A stretch of 64,000 nucleotides of DNA, taken from NCBI GenBank assembly GCA_021776335.1, contig JAJFGB010000011.1, positions 124,001 through 188,000 of the forward strand. Reading direction: 5' to 3'. Shown here in pieces: positions 1 to 6,630 of the stretch. Numbering within the stretch: the stretch's first letter is position 1; every line of letters starts with the position of its first letter. Origin of the DNA: Hyphococcus sp. (lineage in GTDB: Bacteria > Pseudomonadota > Alphaproteobacteria > Caulobacterales > Parvularculaceae). A program made the translations under genes and the position numbers. The notes beneath the pieces were generated by a model. The model did no database searches, was not told the origin of the DNA, and worked only from the letters and a program-made list of their open reading frames with translations.

Positions 1-355
1 TCTCATCATACGGCCCATCATACCAGGTCGGAAAATGCTGACCGTCCGCGCCAATTTTTTTGCCAAGGTCCGGATCGGCGCCGACCAGCAGAAAGAGGCC
101 GCATGCGTCGCAGACCGACTTTAATTGCGCCGCCAAAGACGTTCGGTCTTTGTGACGATAATCGCGCAAAATGACAGCCGCGCCGCGTGGCAGGGCACGG
201 GCGATTAGGTGTGGTTGCGGGGCCCGATCCTCGTCCGTCAGGAAGGCGAGGCTGAAAGGCGCTGCTGCGCCAGAATGGCGTTTGAGTGATTGGGCAGCGG
301 CTGCTAACTTGACGCTGCGCGCAACAAGCTCTTCATGTCCGTTCTCATGCAACAA
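1..355 (-). CDS. Thiamine-phosphate synthase/TenI-like protein (C-terminus cut by window edge)
   Basis: This reading frame is absent from the ORF track because it runs off the window edge and appears to start with TTG. Translated on the minus strand it reads through motifs such as LTDEDRAPQP, LPRGAAVILRDY and GLFLLVGADPDL, which match the start of the TIM-barrel thiamine monophosphate synthase (ThiE/TenI) family found next to yggS in many alphaproteobacteria. A TTG at 355 follows a GAGGGA ribosome-binding site by 6 nt. A stop codon lies just upstream, so the start must be near here. The 5' end overlaps the divergent yggS start by about 20 bp. Only about 115 residues are visible, so the thiazole-phosphate and pyrophosphate-binding loops cannot be checked. 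Whether it is a true ThiE or a TenI-like relative is open. Confidence 0.72.
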   Translation of the reverse strand, partial: MLHENGHEELVARSVKLAAAAQSLKRHSGAAAPFSLAFLTDEDRAPQPHLIARALPRGAAVILRDYRHKDRTSLAAQLKSVCDACGLFLLVGADPDLGKKIGADGQHFPTWYDGPYDE

Positions 356-1045
356 TCTGATCCCTCAAGCGATAATGTCGACCCTGCCCGTAATCTTGGA
401 CTAATCAAGGAAGAAATAAAGACAGCGTTAGATGAAGCGGGCCGCGCAACGGATGTCGTGACGGTGACTGCAGTTTCAAAGCAGCATGATGAGGCGCGCA
501 TTCTTCCATTGCTTAAGGCGGGCCATCGGGTTTTCGGCGAAAACCGGATTCAAGAGGCGGCGTTGAAATGGCCGCCGCTTCGCGCGCAATTTCCAGATAC
601 CGAGCTTCGATTGATCGGTCCGCTGCAATCTAACAAGGCTAAGGAAGCCGTTGCGTTGTTTGACGTGATTGAAACAGTCGATCGGCCCAAAATAGCAGCT
701 GCTCTGGCGCGCGAGATGGCCGAACAAGACCGTCACCCACGTTTGCTGGTTCAGGTTAATACTGGCGAAGAGCCGCAAAAAGCGGGCGTTTTGCCGACGG
801 AAGCCGATGCGTTTATTGAAAAGTGCCGCACCGAATTTGGCTTGCAGATCGATGGTCTCATGTGCATTCCGCCGGCGGATGACGCGCCGGCGCCGCATTT
901 TGCGCTGCTGGCGAAAATCGCCCAGCGGTGCGGCCTCAGGCAGTTGAGCATGGGTATGAGCGCGGATTACGCGCTAGCGTCGCAGCTCGGCGCGACCCAT
1001 GTTCGAATAGGAACGGGTGTTTTCGGCGTCAGAAACAGACGCTGA
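335..1045 (+). CDS. yggS: YggS/PROSC family PLP-binding protein (PLP homeostasis)
   Basis: This is a 236-aa alanine-racemase-fold protein of the YggS family, which binds pyridoxal phosphate and buffers the cellular PLP pool without a known catalytic reaction. The PLP lysine lies in VTAVSKQ near residue 48, followed by the family signature FGENRIQEA. LIGPLQSNK, VNTGEEPQKAGV, GLMCIPP and LSMGMSADY follow in the usual order. The length is typical. The start may be ATG 335 or ATG 347. Both overlap the divergent ThiE-like gene, so the two promoters must lie inside each other's coding region. Function is known from the family; the identity is secure. Confidence 0.95.
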   Translation: MSVLMQQSDPSSDNVDPARNLGLIKEEIKTALDEAGRATDVVTVTAVSKQHDEARILPLLKAGHRVFGENRIQEAALKWPPLRAQFPDTELRLIGPLQSNKAKEAVALFDVIETVDRPKIAAALAREMAEQDRHPRLLVQVNTGEEPQKAGVLPTEADAFIEKCRTEFGLQIDGLMCIPPADDAPAPHFALLAKIAQRCGLRQLSMGMSADYALASQLGATHVRIGTGVFGVRNRR

Positions 1046-1253
1046 TGATTGGAAAATCAGTAACATTCGCGGGTTTTGAGCATCAAATGGAGCAAAACGG
1101 CCTATTTGGCGGAAAAGAGCGTAAGGCAAACGGTAATGCTACATAAAGATAACGGATTCTGACGAAAAGTTGTGCGTATGTGAATTCCAATTTTGGGTTG
1201 TTTAGCGGTAAGACGCCGTCCAACAAGACCAATAAAGTGGGAAGAGAGAAGAG

Positions 1254-1943
1254 ATGACGCGGGCGAAAAAAATTATACTTGTCGACGACGATGAATTGCT
1301 GCGTGAGACGTTGCTTGAACAGTTTAATGTTCATGACGAGCTTTCCGTTGAGCCAATTGAGACCGCGAATGCCGCGATCGAACGCGTCAAAGAAGAGGCG
1401 CATATTGATTTGATGCTGCTCGATGTCGGCCTCCCTGATATGGACGGGCGCGAAGCATGCCGGATCATGCGCAAGAACGGCTTTAAATCGCCCATCATCA
1501 TGTTGACGGGTGCTGACAGTGAGGCGGACACGATTTTGGGGCTCGATGCGGGCGCGAATGATTATGTTTCAAAGCCCTTTAAATTTGGCGTCTTGCTTGC
1601 GCGCGTGCGTGCGCATCTAAGAAGCCATGAACAGAGTGAAGACGCGGTATTCAAAGTAGGCCCATATGAATTCAGGCCGGCTGTGAAAATGCTGGTAACT
1701 CCGGAAGACAAGAAAATTCGCCTCACAGAAAAAGAAACATCAATCCTGAAGTTTCTGTATCGCGCGGGCGGCAAGCCGGTGACACGCGATGTTTTATTGG
1801 ATGAAGTCTGGGGATATAATTCCGGCGTTACCACACACACGCTCGAAACGCATGTTTACCGTTTGAGGCAAAAGATCGAACCTGATCCTTCCAGCGCATC
1901 CATTCTATTAACCGAAAGCGGTGGGTACAGACTATCGCTCTGA
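1254..1943 (+). CDS. OmpR/PhoB-family response regulator
   Basis: This 229-aa DNA-binding response regulator has a receiver domain (residues about 5-120) and a C-terminal winged helix (about 130-228). The acidic pair is in LVDDDE, the phospho-acceptor aspartate in LLDVGLPDMDG, the switch Thr in IMLTGAD and the conserved Lys in YVSKPF. The effector half contains LTEKETSILKFL and the recognition segment THTLETHVYRLRQKI. No histidine kinase is adjacent, so it is an orphan here. A 208-bp gap after yggS holds its own promoter region, and GGGAAGAGAGAAGAG before the ATG serves as ribosome-binding site. The arsC-like gene follows after 16 bp and is probably co-transcribed. The regulated genes cannot be told from sequence. 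Confidence 0.93.
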   Translation: MTRAKKIILVDDDELLRETLLEQFNVHDELSVEPIETANAAIERVKEEAHIDLMLLDVGLPDMDGREACRIMRKNGFKSPIIMLTGADSEADTILGLDAGANDYVSKPFKFGVLLARVRAHLRSHEQSEDAVFKVGPYEFRPAVKMLVTPEDKKIRLTEKETSILKFLYRAGGKPVTRDVLLDEVWGYNSGVTTHTLETHVYRLRQKIEPDPSSASILLTESGGYRLSL

Positions 1944-1959
1944 CGGAGGAAGGTGTTTT

Positions 1960-2307
1960 ATGACAGTAACGATCTATCACAATCCGCGATGTTCGAAATC
2001 GCGCCAAACGTTGGCGCTGTTGGAAGGTCGTGGCGTGAACCCGAAGATCGTTTTATATCTGGAAACACCACTCTCGGTGAATGAGATCAAGGCAGTTCTT
2101 GAAAAACTCGGCAAGTCCCCGCGCGACATTATGCGTAAAGGTGAAGCATCGTATAAAGAGCTTAATCTCGGCGACGCGGAAAAAACCGACGCAGAATTGA
2201 TCAACGCGATGGTCGACAACCCAATTCTAATTGAGCGCCCGATAGTTGTTTCGGGCGGACGGGCGGCGATTGGTCGTCCGCCCGAGCTCGTTCTTGAGAT
2301 TCTCTAG
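1960..2307 (+). CDS. arsC: ArsC-family (glutaredoxin-type) arsenate reductase-like protein
   Basis: This is a 115-aa thioredoxin-fold protein of the ArsC/Spx superfamily. The catalytic cysteine is in YHNPRCSKSRQTL near residue 11. The downstream ERPIVVSGGRAAIGRP segment carries the arginines that position arsenate in glutaredoxin-linked arsenate reductases. The ORF track begins at 1921, but ATG 1960 is the better start because GGAGGAAGG precedes it at proper spacing and the product then begins directly with the beta strand MTVTIYHNP. It lies 16 bp after the response regulator. No arsR, arsB or acr3 gene is nearby, so a housekeeping thiol-redox role is as likely as arsenic resistance. Confidence 0.88.
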   Translation: MTVTIYHNPRCSKSRQTLALLEGRGVNPKIVLYLETPLSVNEIKAVLEKLGKSPRDIMRKGEASYKELNLGDAEKTDAELINAMVDNPILIERPIVVSGGRAAIGRPPELVLEIL

Positions 2308-2318
2308 CTTTCTTTTGT

Positions 2319-2816
2319 TTAGTTGGCGGCAGCGATTGCCGCGAGAGCGCCCTCAATATTGGCTAGCGGTCCAGCAAGCCCGCTAATGCTATATTCGTGG
2401 AAAAGATGCGTCATGTCTTCATAAGTGACATGAACATCGCCAGCGGCGTCCTCGAAAACCAGGACTTTGAGCGGTAACCTCAACCCCATACGCTGCTCTG
2501 CCTGGATCACAGGCGTGCCGCCTTTTGGCTTGCCGAAAATAACCAGGGTTGTCGGGCGCAGATCCGCGCCGATTGAAGCAGCGCCCGCCGCGTGGTCGAT
2601 CACCGCAAAGGTCTTAAAGCCGCGACTCTCGATGGCGTTTTGAACGCGGCTGAGGGTTTGCTCGAAACCGTTATTGCTCTTTACCATGACTAAATGCGGA
2701 TTATGGTGATCTGCCATTGCAGGCAGCGCGTCGTTTGGTTTTGGCAGATCAGCACCAGTGGCGGCGCAAGCTGCGAGGGCGAGCGCTGCCGGTGCGGATA
2801 AAATCCATTTGGTCAT
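2319..2816 (-). CDS. DUF302 domain protein, secreted lipoprotein-like
   Basis: This is a 165-aa protein when started at ATG 2816, where a GGAGAGGAGT ribosome-binding site precedes it; the upstream part of the track ORF is non-coding. The N-terminus is a signal sequence ending in ALALAACAA, which looks like a lipoprotein lipobox. Residues about 45-160 match the DUF302 fold: a segment like FEQTLSRVQNAIESRGFKTF, then IDHAAGA, LVIFGKP, GLRLPLKVLVFED and VTYEDMTHLF. DUF302 proteins are small alpha/beta proteins of unknown function, some with heme or metal links. It is convergent with arsC (11-bp gap) and sits just downstream of a decayed patatin gene with which it was probably co-transcribed. Confidence 0.87.
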   Translation of the reverse strand: MTKWILSAPAALALAACAATGADLPKPNDALPAMADHHNPHLVMVKSNNGFEQTLSRVQNAIESRGFKTFAVIDHAAGAASIGADLRPTTLVIFGKPKGGTPVIQAEQRMGLRLPLKVLVFEDAAGDVHVTYEDMTHLFHEYSISGLAGPLANIEGALAAIAAAN

Positions 2817-2832
2817 TTGGTCAACTCCTCTC

Positions 2833-3027
2833 CTAAGCATTGGGCAACATTTTGATCTGTTCGCGTTGCGCCAACAAGGCCTGTCGGCCCTTTTCAACAA
2901 ATTCATCGGTGCGGTCCAATGAGATGGGCGACGCCCACAAAACATCCGCCAACCCTTGCAAGGCGCCGATATGTGCCCAACCCCGGGCCACGCCCGATTC
3001 CAGAACCAAGCCTGGTTTCTCCGTCAC
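2833..3027 (-). pseudogene. Remnant of a patatin-like phospholipase gene (internal deletion)
   Basis: The 64-codon frame starts at GTG 3027. Its first 25 residues contain LVLESGVARGWAHIGALQGL, close to the oxyanion-hole region (GLALGSGGARGxAHIGVL) at the start of RssA-type patatins. The remainder, including RTDEFVEKGRQALLAQ, resembles the extreme C-terminus of the same family. The catalytic GxSxG serine motif and the DGG aspartate are both missing, so about 200 or more residues in the middle are gone and the frame is still open. I infer an in-frame internal deletion that left an inactive fragment. It lies 16 bp upstream of the DUF302 gene and next to the flgB promoter region. Confidence 0.6.
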
Positions 3028-3086
3028 GCTGCGTTCCGTGTAAGGAATTATTAACCAACCCCCTGGCAGCGCATGTCAACGCCCGC

Positions 3087-3100
3087 TTAACCATAAAGCG
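3087..3100 (+). promoter_or_regulatory. Shared flagellar promoter motif TTAACCATAAAGCG (flgB copy)
   Basis: The 14-mer TTAACCATAAAGCG lies 29 bp before the flgB ATG. An identical 14-mer lies 39 bp before fliQ. TTAACC is also the left half of a CtrA box. Position and exact repetition before two flagellar operons suggest a promoter element or regulator half-site; the assignment is inference. Confidence 0.5.
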
Positions 3101-3129
3101 CGAAGATGGGCCAATGGAAGGGCGTTGAT

Positions 3130-3525
3130 ATGGATTTAAGCAAAATCCCACTACTGTCTGGGCTTGCTGCGCGGCTTGATTTTCTTGCCTCGCGGACAAC
3201 GGTGATCGCGCAGAATATCGCGAATGCCGATACACCGAACTATGTCGCCCAAGACGTAAAGGCTCCGAATTTCAAGGCTCTGGCCAATGCATCGGCGGCG
3301 ATGCGCGTGAATGATTCAAGACATATTGCCGTAGCCCCAAGCGCTGGTGTCAGCGGATTTACTGTTCACCGCGCTCCAGATGGCGAGGCTTCGCTTACAG
3401 GCAATCAGGTATCGATTGAAACACAGGCGATGAAATTGTCCGAGACGCGCCAGGAATATGCGCTTGCCGCAAGTATCTACCGCAAAGGCCTTTCGATGCT
3501 GCGTATCGCAGCGCGTGGCCAATAG
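3130..3525 (+). CDS. flgB: Flagellar proximal rod protein FlgB
   Basis: This 131-aa rod protein forms part of the proximal rod that links the MS ring to the distal rod, and it is exported by the flagellar type III system. The rod signature near the N-terminus is visible as VIAQNIANADTPNYVAQDVK (residues about 25-45). The C-terminal coiled segment ETQAMKLSETRQEYALAASIYRK is typical of FlgB. The track start at 3106 is less likely than ATG 3130, which has GGAAGGG upstream and matches the family's usual N-terminus. It is the first gene of flgB-flgC-fliE, with gaps of 10 and 4 bp. Confidence 0.95.
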   Translation: MDLSKIPLLSGLAARLDFLASRTTVIAQNIANADTPNYVAQDVKAPNFKALANASAAMRVNDSRHIAVAPSAGVSGFTVHRAPDGEASLTGNQVSIETQAMKLSETRQEYALAASIYRKGLSMLRIAARGQ

Positions 3526-3535
3526 GGGTTAGCCA

Positions 3536-3946
3536 ATGGATGACATCACAACAGCAATGCAGATTTCCGCGTCGGGAATGCGGGCGCAATCATCGCGTCT
3601 TCGCGTTGTCGCGGAAAATCTCGCAAACGCGAATTCCACCGCCGAGGCGCCGGGGCTTGACCCCTATCGGCGTCAAGTGCCGGTGTTTTCCTCCTATGTT
3701 GATCGCGCTCTTGGCGCAGAACTGGTCGAGGTGTCTCGCATCACCCTTGATCCGTCGGAATTTACACTGCGCTTTGACCCGAGCCACCCTGCGGCGAACA
3801 GCGAAGGCTATATAGCGCTGCCAAATGTAAATCCGCTGGTTGAAATGATGGATCTCCGGGAGGCGCAGCGCAGTTATGAAGCGAATCTTGGGGCGCTTGA
3901 TACGATGCGGTCGATGGCCGCGTCCACTTTAAGAATTCTGGAGTAA
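3536..3946 (+). CDS. flgC: Flagellar basal-body rod protein FlgC
   Basis: This 136-aa proximal rod protein has the N-terminal rod motif SGMRAQSSRLRVVAENLANANST (shown here in part) and the C-terminal helix VEMMDLREAQRSYEANLGAL that packs in the rod core. NPLVEMMDLREA is a good FlgC signature. It follows flgB by 10 bp and precedes fliE by 4 bp, so the three are translated from one message. Length is normal for the family. Confidence 0.96.
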   Translation: MDDITTAMQISASGMRAQSSRLRVVAENLANANSTAEAPGLDPYRRQVPVFSSYVDRALGAELVEVSRITLDPSEFTLRFDPSHPAANSEGYIALPNVNPLVEMMDLREAQRSYEANLGALDTMRSMAASTLRILE

Positions 3947-3950
3947 CGCC

Positions 3951-4265
3951 ATGAGCGCCGATTCAATTCGCGCCGCTGAGATTTATGCGCAGGCAGCAAA
4001 AACAGCCGCCATGGCGCCGCAGACAGACGGCGTCAGCGAAACAGCAAAGCCAGACTTTTCGCAAATGCTGAAGACTGCCATGGAAACAACCGCGGCAAGT
4101 CTTCAGACCGGTGAAGCAGCGGCAGCGTCTGTTGCGACCGGCAATGCGAGCCTTGTTGATGTCGTTACGGCCGTGAGCGCGGCGGAAGTATCGCTGGAGG
4201 CCGCTATCGCGGTGCGCAACCGCATTATTGAGGCTTACCAGGAAATCCTGCGCATGCCGATTTAA
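3951..4265 (+). CDS. fliE: Flagellar hook-basal body protein FliE
   Basis: This 104-aa FliE is the adaptor that joins the MS ring to the rod and is the first substrate of the flagellar export apparatus. The N-terminal half is alanine-rich and disordered. The conserved C-terminal helices contain VTAVSAAEVSLEAAIAVRNR followed by IIEAYQEILRMPI, the standard FliE ending. It ends the flgBC-fliE unit; a 117-bp gap with regulatory sites separates it from fliQ. Confidence 0.95.
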   Translation: MSADSIRAAEIYAQAAKTAAMAPQTDGVSETAKPDFSQMLKTAMETTAASLQTGEAAAASVATGNASLVDVVTAVSAAEVSLEAAIAVRNRIIEAYQEILRMPI

Positions 4266-4296
4266 GCGACGCGCTTACTGGCATTCGTTCTTCTTT

Positions 4297-4311
4297 TTAA
4301 CCTTCGCTTAA
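4297..4311 (+). promoter_or_regulatory. Perfect CtrA box (TTAA-N7-TTAA) upstream of fliQ
   Basis: TTAACCTTCGCTTAA matches the full CtrA consensus TTAA-N7-TTAA with no mismatch and lies about 72 bp before the fliQ ATG. In Caulobacter the fliQR-flhB operon is a class II flagellar operon activated by phosphorylated CtrA. Here the final gene of the run is the upstream kinase CckA. The match is seen directly; control by CtrA is inferred. Confidence 0.75.
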
Positions 4312-4329
4312 CGCGTTCCACACGCCTCC

Positions 4330-4343
4330 TTAACCATAAAGCG
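4330..4343 (+). promoter_or_regulatory. Shared flagellar promoter motif TTAACCATAAAGCG (fliQ copy)
   Basis: This is the second exact copy of the 14-mer found before flgB. It lies 19 bp downstream of the CtrA box and 39 bp before fliQ. It could be a CtrA half-site or overlap the core promoter; this is inference. Confidence 0.5.
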
Positions 4344-4382
4344 GGCAATATTTGCCTAGTTGCAACGCCATGGTGAGGGTCA

Positions 4383-4664
4383 ATGGGCGGTGGCGCCGAA
4401 ATACTGGAAATAGCACGCGAAGCGTTCTGGGTGACCTTGATGGTTGCCGGTCCCCCAATGTTGGCGGGGCTCGCAGTGGGGCTGAGTATTGCTCTGTTGC
4501 AAGCGTTGACACAGGTGCAAGAGCTGACGCTCGTCTTTGTACCGCGCATTATCGTAATGTTCATAACGATAGCGATCTGCCTGCCCTTTATGGGTGGGGC
4601 GTTGGGTAAATTCGCAACTGAACTTTATGGGCGTATTGCCGCCGGCGGCATTGGGGCTGGTTGA
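4383..4664 (+). CDS. fliQ: Flagellar export gate protein FliQ
   Basis: This 93-aa inner-membrane protein belongs to the FliPQR export gate of the flagellar type III secretion system. There are two hydrophobic hairpin segments, around residues 13-40 (WVTLMVAGPPMLAGLAVGL) and 50-77 (LVFVPRIIVMFITIAICLPF). LQALTQVQELTLVFVPRI between them is the FliQ hallmark. It overlaps fliR and is translationally coupled to it. A CtrA box and a repeated promoter motif lie upstream. Confidence 0.96.
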   Translation: MGGGAEILEIAREAFWVTLMVAGPPMLAGLAVGLSIALLQALTQVQELTLVFVPRIIVMFITIAICLPFMGGALGKFATELYGRIAAGGIGAG

Positions 4665-5440
4665 TGACCGCATCGCTGTCTCTGAGTGCTCTGCCGGTTG
4701 ATGCATTTATTATTTTCGCGGTTTTTTGCCGCGTTGGCGCGATGTTTATGACGGCGCCGGCGCTGGGCGATTTTACCCTGTCGCCCCGCACGCGCCTTGT
4801 TGCGGCGCTGGCGGTCACGGCCGCACTCGCGCCCGTTATGGCGCCAGCCTATTCCGACTGGACGAAAGACAGTGGTTTAGGCGCCATGGGAACGATCATT
4901 TTCGGCGAGATTCTCGCGGGCAGTTTTTTGGGGTTGGCGGCGCGCATGATGATGAGTGCGCTCAATGTTGCGGGCCAGATCATTGCGTTCCAGATGGGAC
5001 TATCCCTCGCGCAGATTTTTGATCCAACCCAGGAGCTTCAAGGCGCCATCGTTGGCGGCTTTCTGGCAATCCTGGGAACAACAATGATATTTGCCACAGA
5101 TCTTCATCACGTCATGCTGGCGGCGCTGAAGGACTCATATTTGCTGATGTCGCCGGGCGTTCTGCCCCAGTTCGGGGATCTGTCGCAGACATTGATTGAT
5201 ACGCTGTCGGGCGCCTTTTCTCTTGGCCTTCGGTTGTCCGCCCCTTTTGTGCTCTTCGGTCTTGTCTTCTATATCGGCGCCGGCGTGTTGAACCGGCTGA
5301 TGCCTCAGGCGCAGGTGTTCTTCATGTTGATGCCTGCCAACCTTGCGCTCGGGTTAACGCTCTTGATGCTGACGACTGGCCTGATGATGGCGCTTTTTCT
5401 CGAACGCTTTGAAGTGTTCTTGTCGCAGTTCTTTTTCTAA
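4664..5440 (+). CDS. fliR: Flagellar export gate protein FliR
   Basis: This 258-aa polytopic membrane protein completes the FliPQR gate. About six hydrophobic segments are visible, with the family features FCRVGAMFMTAPALGDF near the N-terminus, GLSLAQIFDPTQELQG in the middle and LNRLMPQAQVFFMLMPANLALG toward the end. The ATG at 4664 overlaps the fliQ stop (TGATG), so that start is preferred to the TTG one codon earlier. fliP is not in the window. Confidence 0.96.
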   Translation: MTASLSLSALPVDAFIIFAVFCRVGAMFMTAPALGDFTLSPRTRLVAALAVTAALAPVMAPAYSDWTKDSGLGAMGTIIFGEILAGSFLGLAARMMMSALNVAGQIIAFQMGLSLAQIFDPTQELQGAIVGGFLAILGTTMIFATDLHHVMLAALKDSYLLMSPGVLPQFGDLSQTLIDTLSGAFSLGLRLSAPFVLFGLVFYIGAGVLNRLMPQAQVFFMLMPANLALGLTLLMLTTGLMMALFLERFEVFLSQFFF

Positions 5441-5449
5441 AGGCGCGCC

Positions 5450-6529
5450 GTGGCAGATCAGCAAGACAGCGCGCAACGCACAGAAGACGCGACACCGAAG
5501 CGCCTGGAGGAGGCACGAAAAAAGGGCGATGCGCCGAAAAGCCAGGAAGCGGTGGCGGCGGTGATGCTTGGCGCCGGCGCGCTTGGCCTGTGGTTGTTCG
5601 CCGGGCCGGCTGCTCGCGGTATCGCCGAAACCGGCGTGCCGTTCATCGACCGACCTCATGAATTTTTGATTGACGCCGGTTCACTGCAGCGCCTGTTTGC
5701 AGGTCTTTCTCTAAAATTGGCCGCTGTTCTTGCCGGCCTTGGTGTGCTTTTTTTTGTGGCGGCGCTGCTCGCTAATGCCGGCCAGGCCCGCCCGGTTTTT
5801 ACGACCGAGCGAATGAAACCCTCATTTCAAAAAATTTCGCCGGTTGCTGGCTTAAAGCGCATATTTGGCCCTTCTGGCTTATTCAACTTTGCCAAAGGTG
5901 TTGGCAAACTTTTACTCATTGGCGCGATTTTAGGGTTCGCGTTGTGGCCGGATCGCGAAATTCTTGTGACGGCGCTATATTCAAACGGTCAAAGTCTGCT
6001 TGTCGCCGTTCAAACATTGATCCTAAAGCTCATTGGGCTGACGGTTCTTGCGATGATAGTCATAGCGGGACTCGATTACGCCTTTCAGCGCCATAGTTGG
6101 AAGCAACGATTGCGTATGACAAAGGATGAGATTCGACGCGAACTGAAAGAAAGCGAGGGCGACCCTCAAATTAAAGGCCGCTTAAGACAACTTCGAGAAA
6201 CGCGCACGCGAAAACGTATGGTCGCTGTTGTGAAGGATGCAACGGTTCTCATTATGAACCCAACCCACTATGCTGTGGCGCTCGACTATAAACAGGGCTC
6301 AGATCAGGCGCCCCTTTGTCTTGCCAAAGGCATAGACGATGTGGCCTTGCGCATGCGGGCCGCTGCCGACGAACACGGTGTTCCGGTTGTGGAAAACCCG
6401 CCTCTGGCGCGGGCGCTCTATGCTACGGCGGAAATTGATCAGGAAATTCCTATCGACCATTACGAGGCTGTTGCAAAGATTATCGGCTTCATCATGCGAA
6501 AAGCGAAATCAGCGCCGCCGCTAACCTGA
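5450..6529 (+). CDS. flhB: Flagellar export switch protein FlhB
   Basis: This 359-aa FlhB starts at GTG 5450, 9 bp after fliR. It controls substrate specificity of flagellar export, switching from hook to filament substrates after self-cleavage. The N-terminus has the typical charged stretch RTEDATPKRLEEARKKGD, then four membrane segments (about residues 30-210). The cytoplasmic domain carries the autocleavage site NPTH in LIMNPTHYAVAL near residue 268. The order fliQ-fliR-flhB-cckA is the same as in Caulobacter. Confidence 0.97.
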   Translation: MADQQDSAQRTEDATPKRLEEARKKGDAPKSQEAVAAVMLGAGALGLWLFAGPAARGIAETGVPFIDRPHEFLIDAGSLQRLFAGLSLKLAAVLAGLGVLFFVAALLANAGQARPVFTTERMKPSFQKISPVAGLKRIFGPSGLFNFAKGVGKLLLIGAILGFALWPDREILVTALYSNGQSLLVAVQTLILKLIGLTVLAMIVIAGLDYAFQRHSWKQRLRMTKDEIRRELKESEGDPQIKGRLRQLRETRTRKRMVAVVKDATVLIMNPTHYAVALDYKQGSDQAPLCLAKGIDDVALRMRAAADEHGVPVVENPPLARALYATAEIDQEIPIDHYEAVAKIIGFIMRKAKSAPPLT

Positions 6530-6630
6530 TCGCTATTACTTGTAGCGGGGAAAATCAGAGCGTTACCCGCCGGGAGTTTGGTGGCGCGGGCCAGCAAAGC
6601 GGGCCATATTGCTCAATTCGAATCACTTGA

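Noticed and set aside
3061-3085. Possible sigma-54 promoter (CTGGCAGCGCATGTCA) before flgB
   Set aside because: The -24 GG is present but the -12 GC is not at the required spacing.
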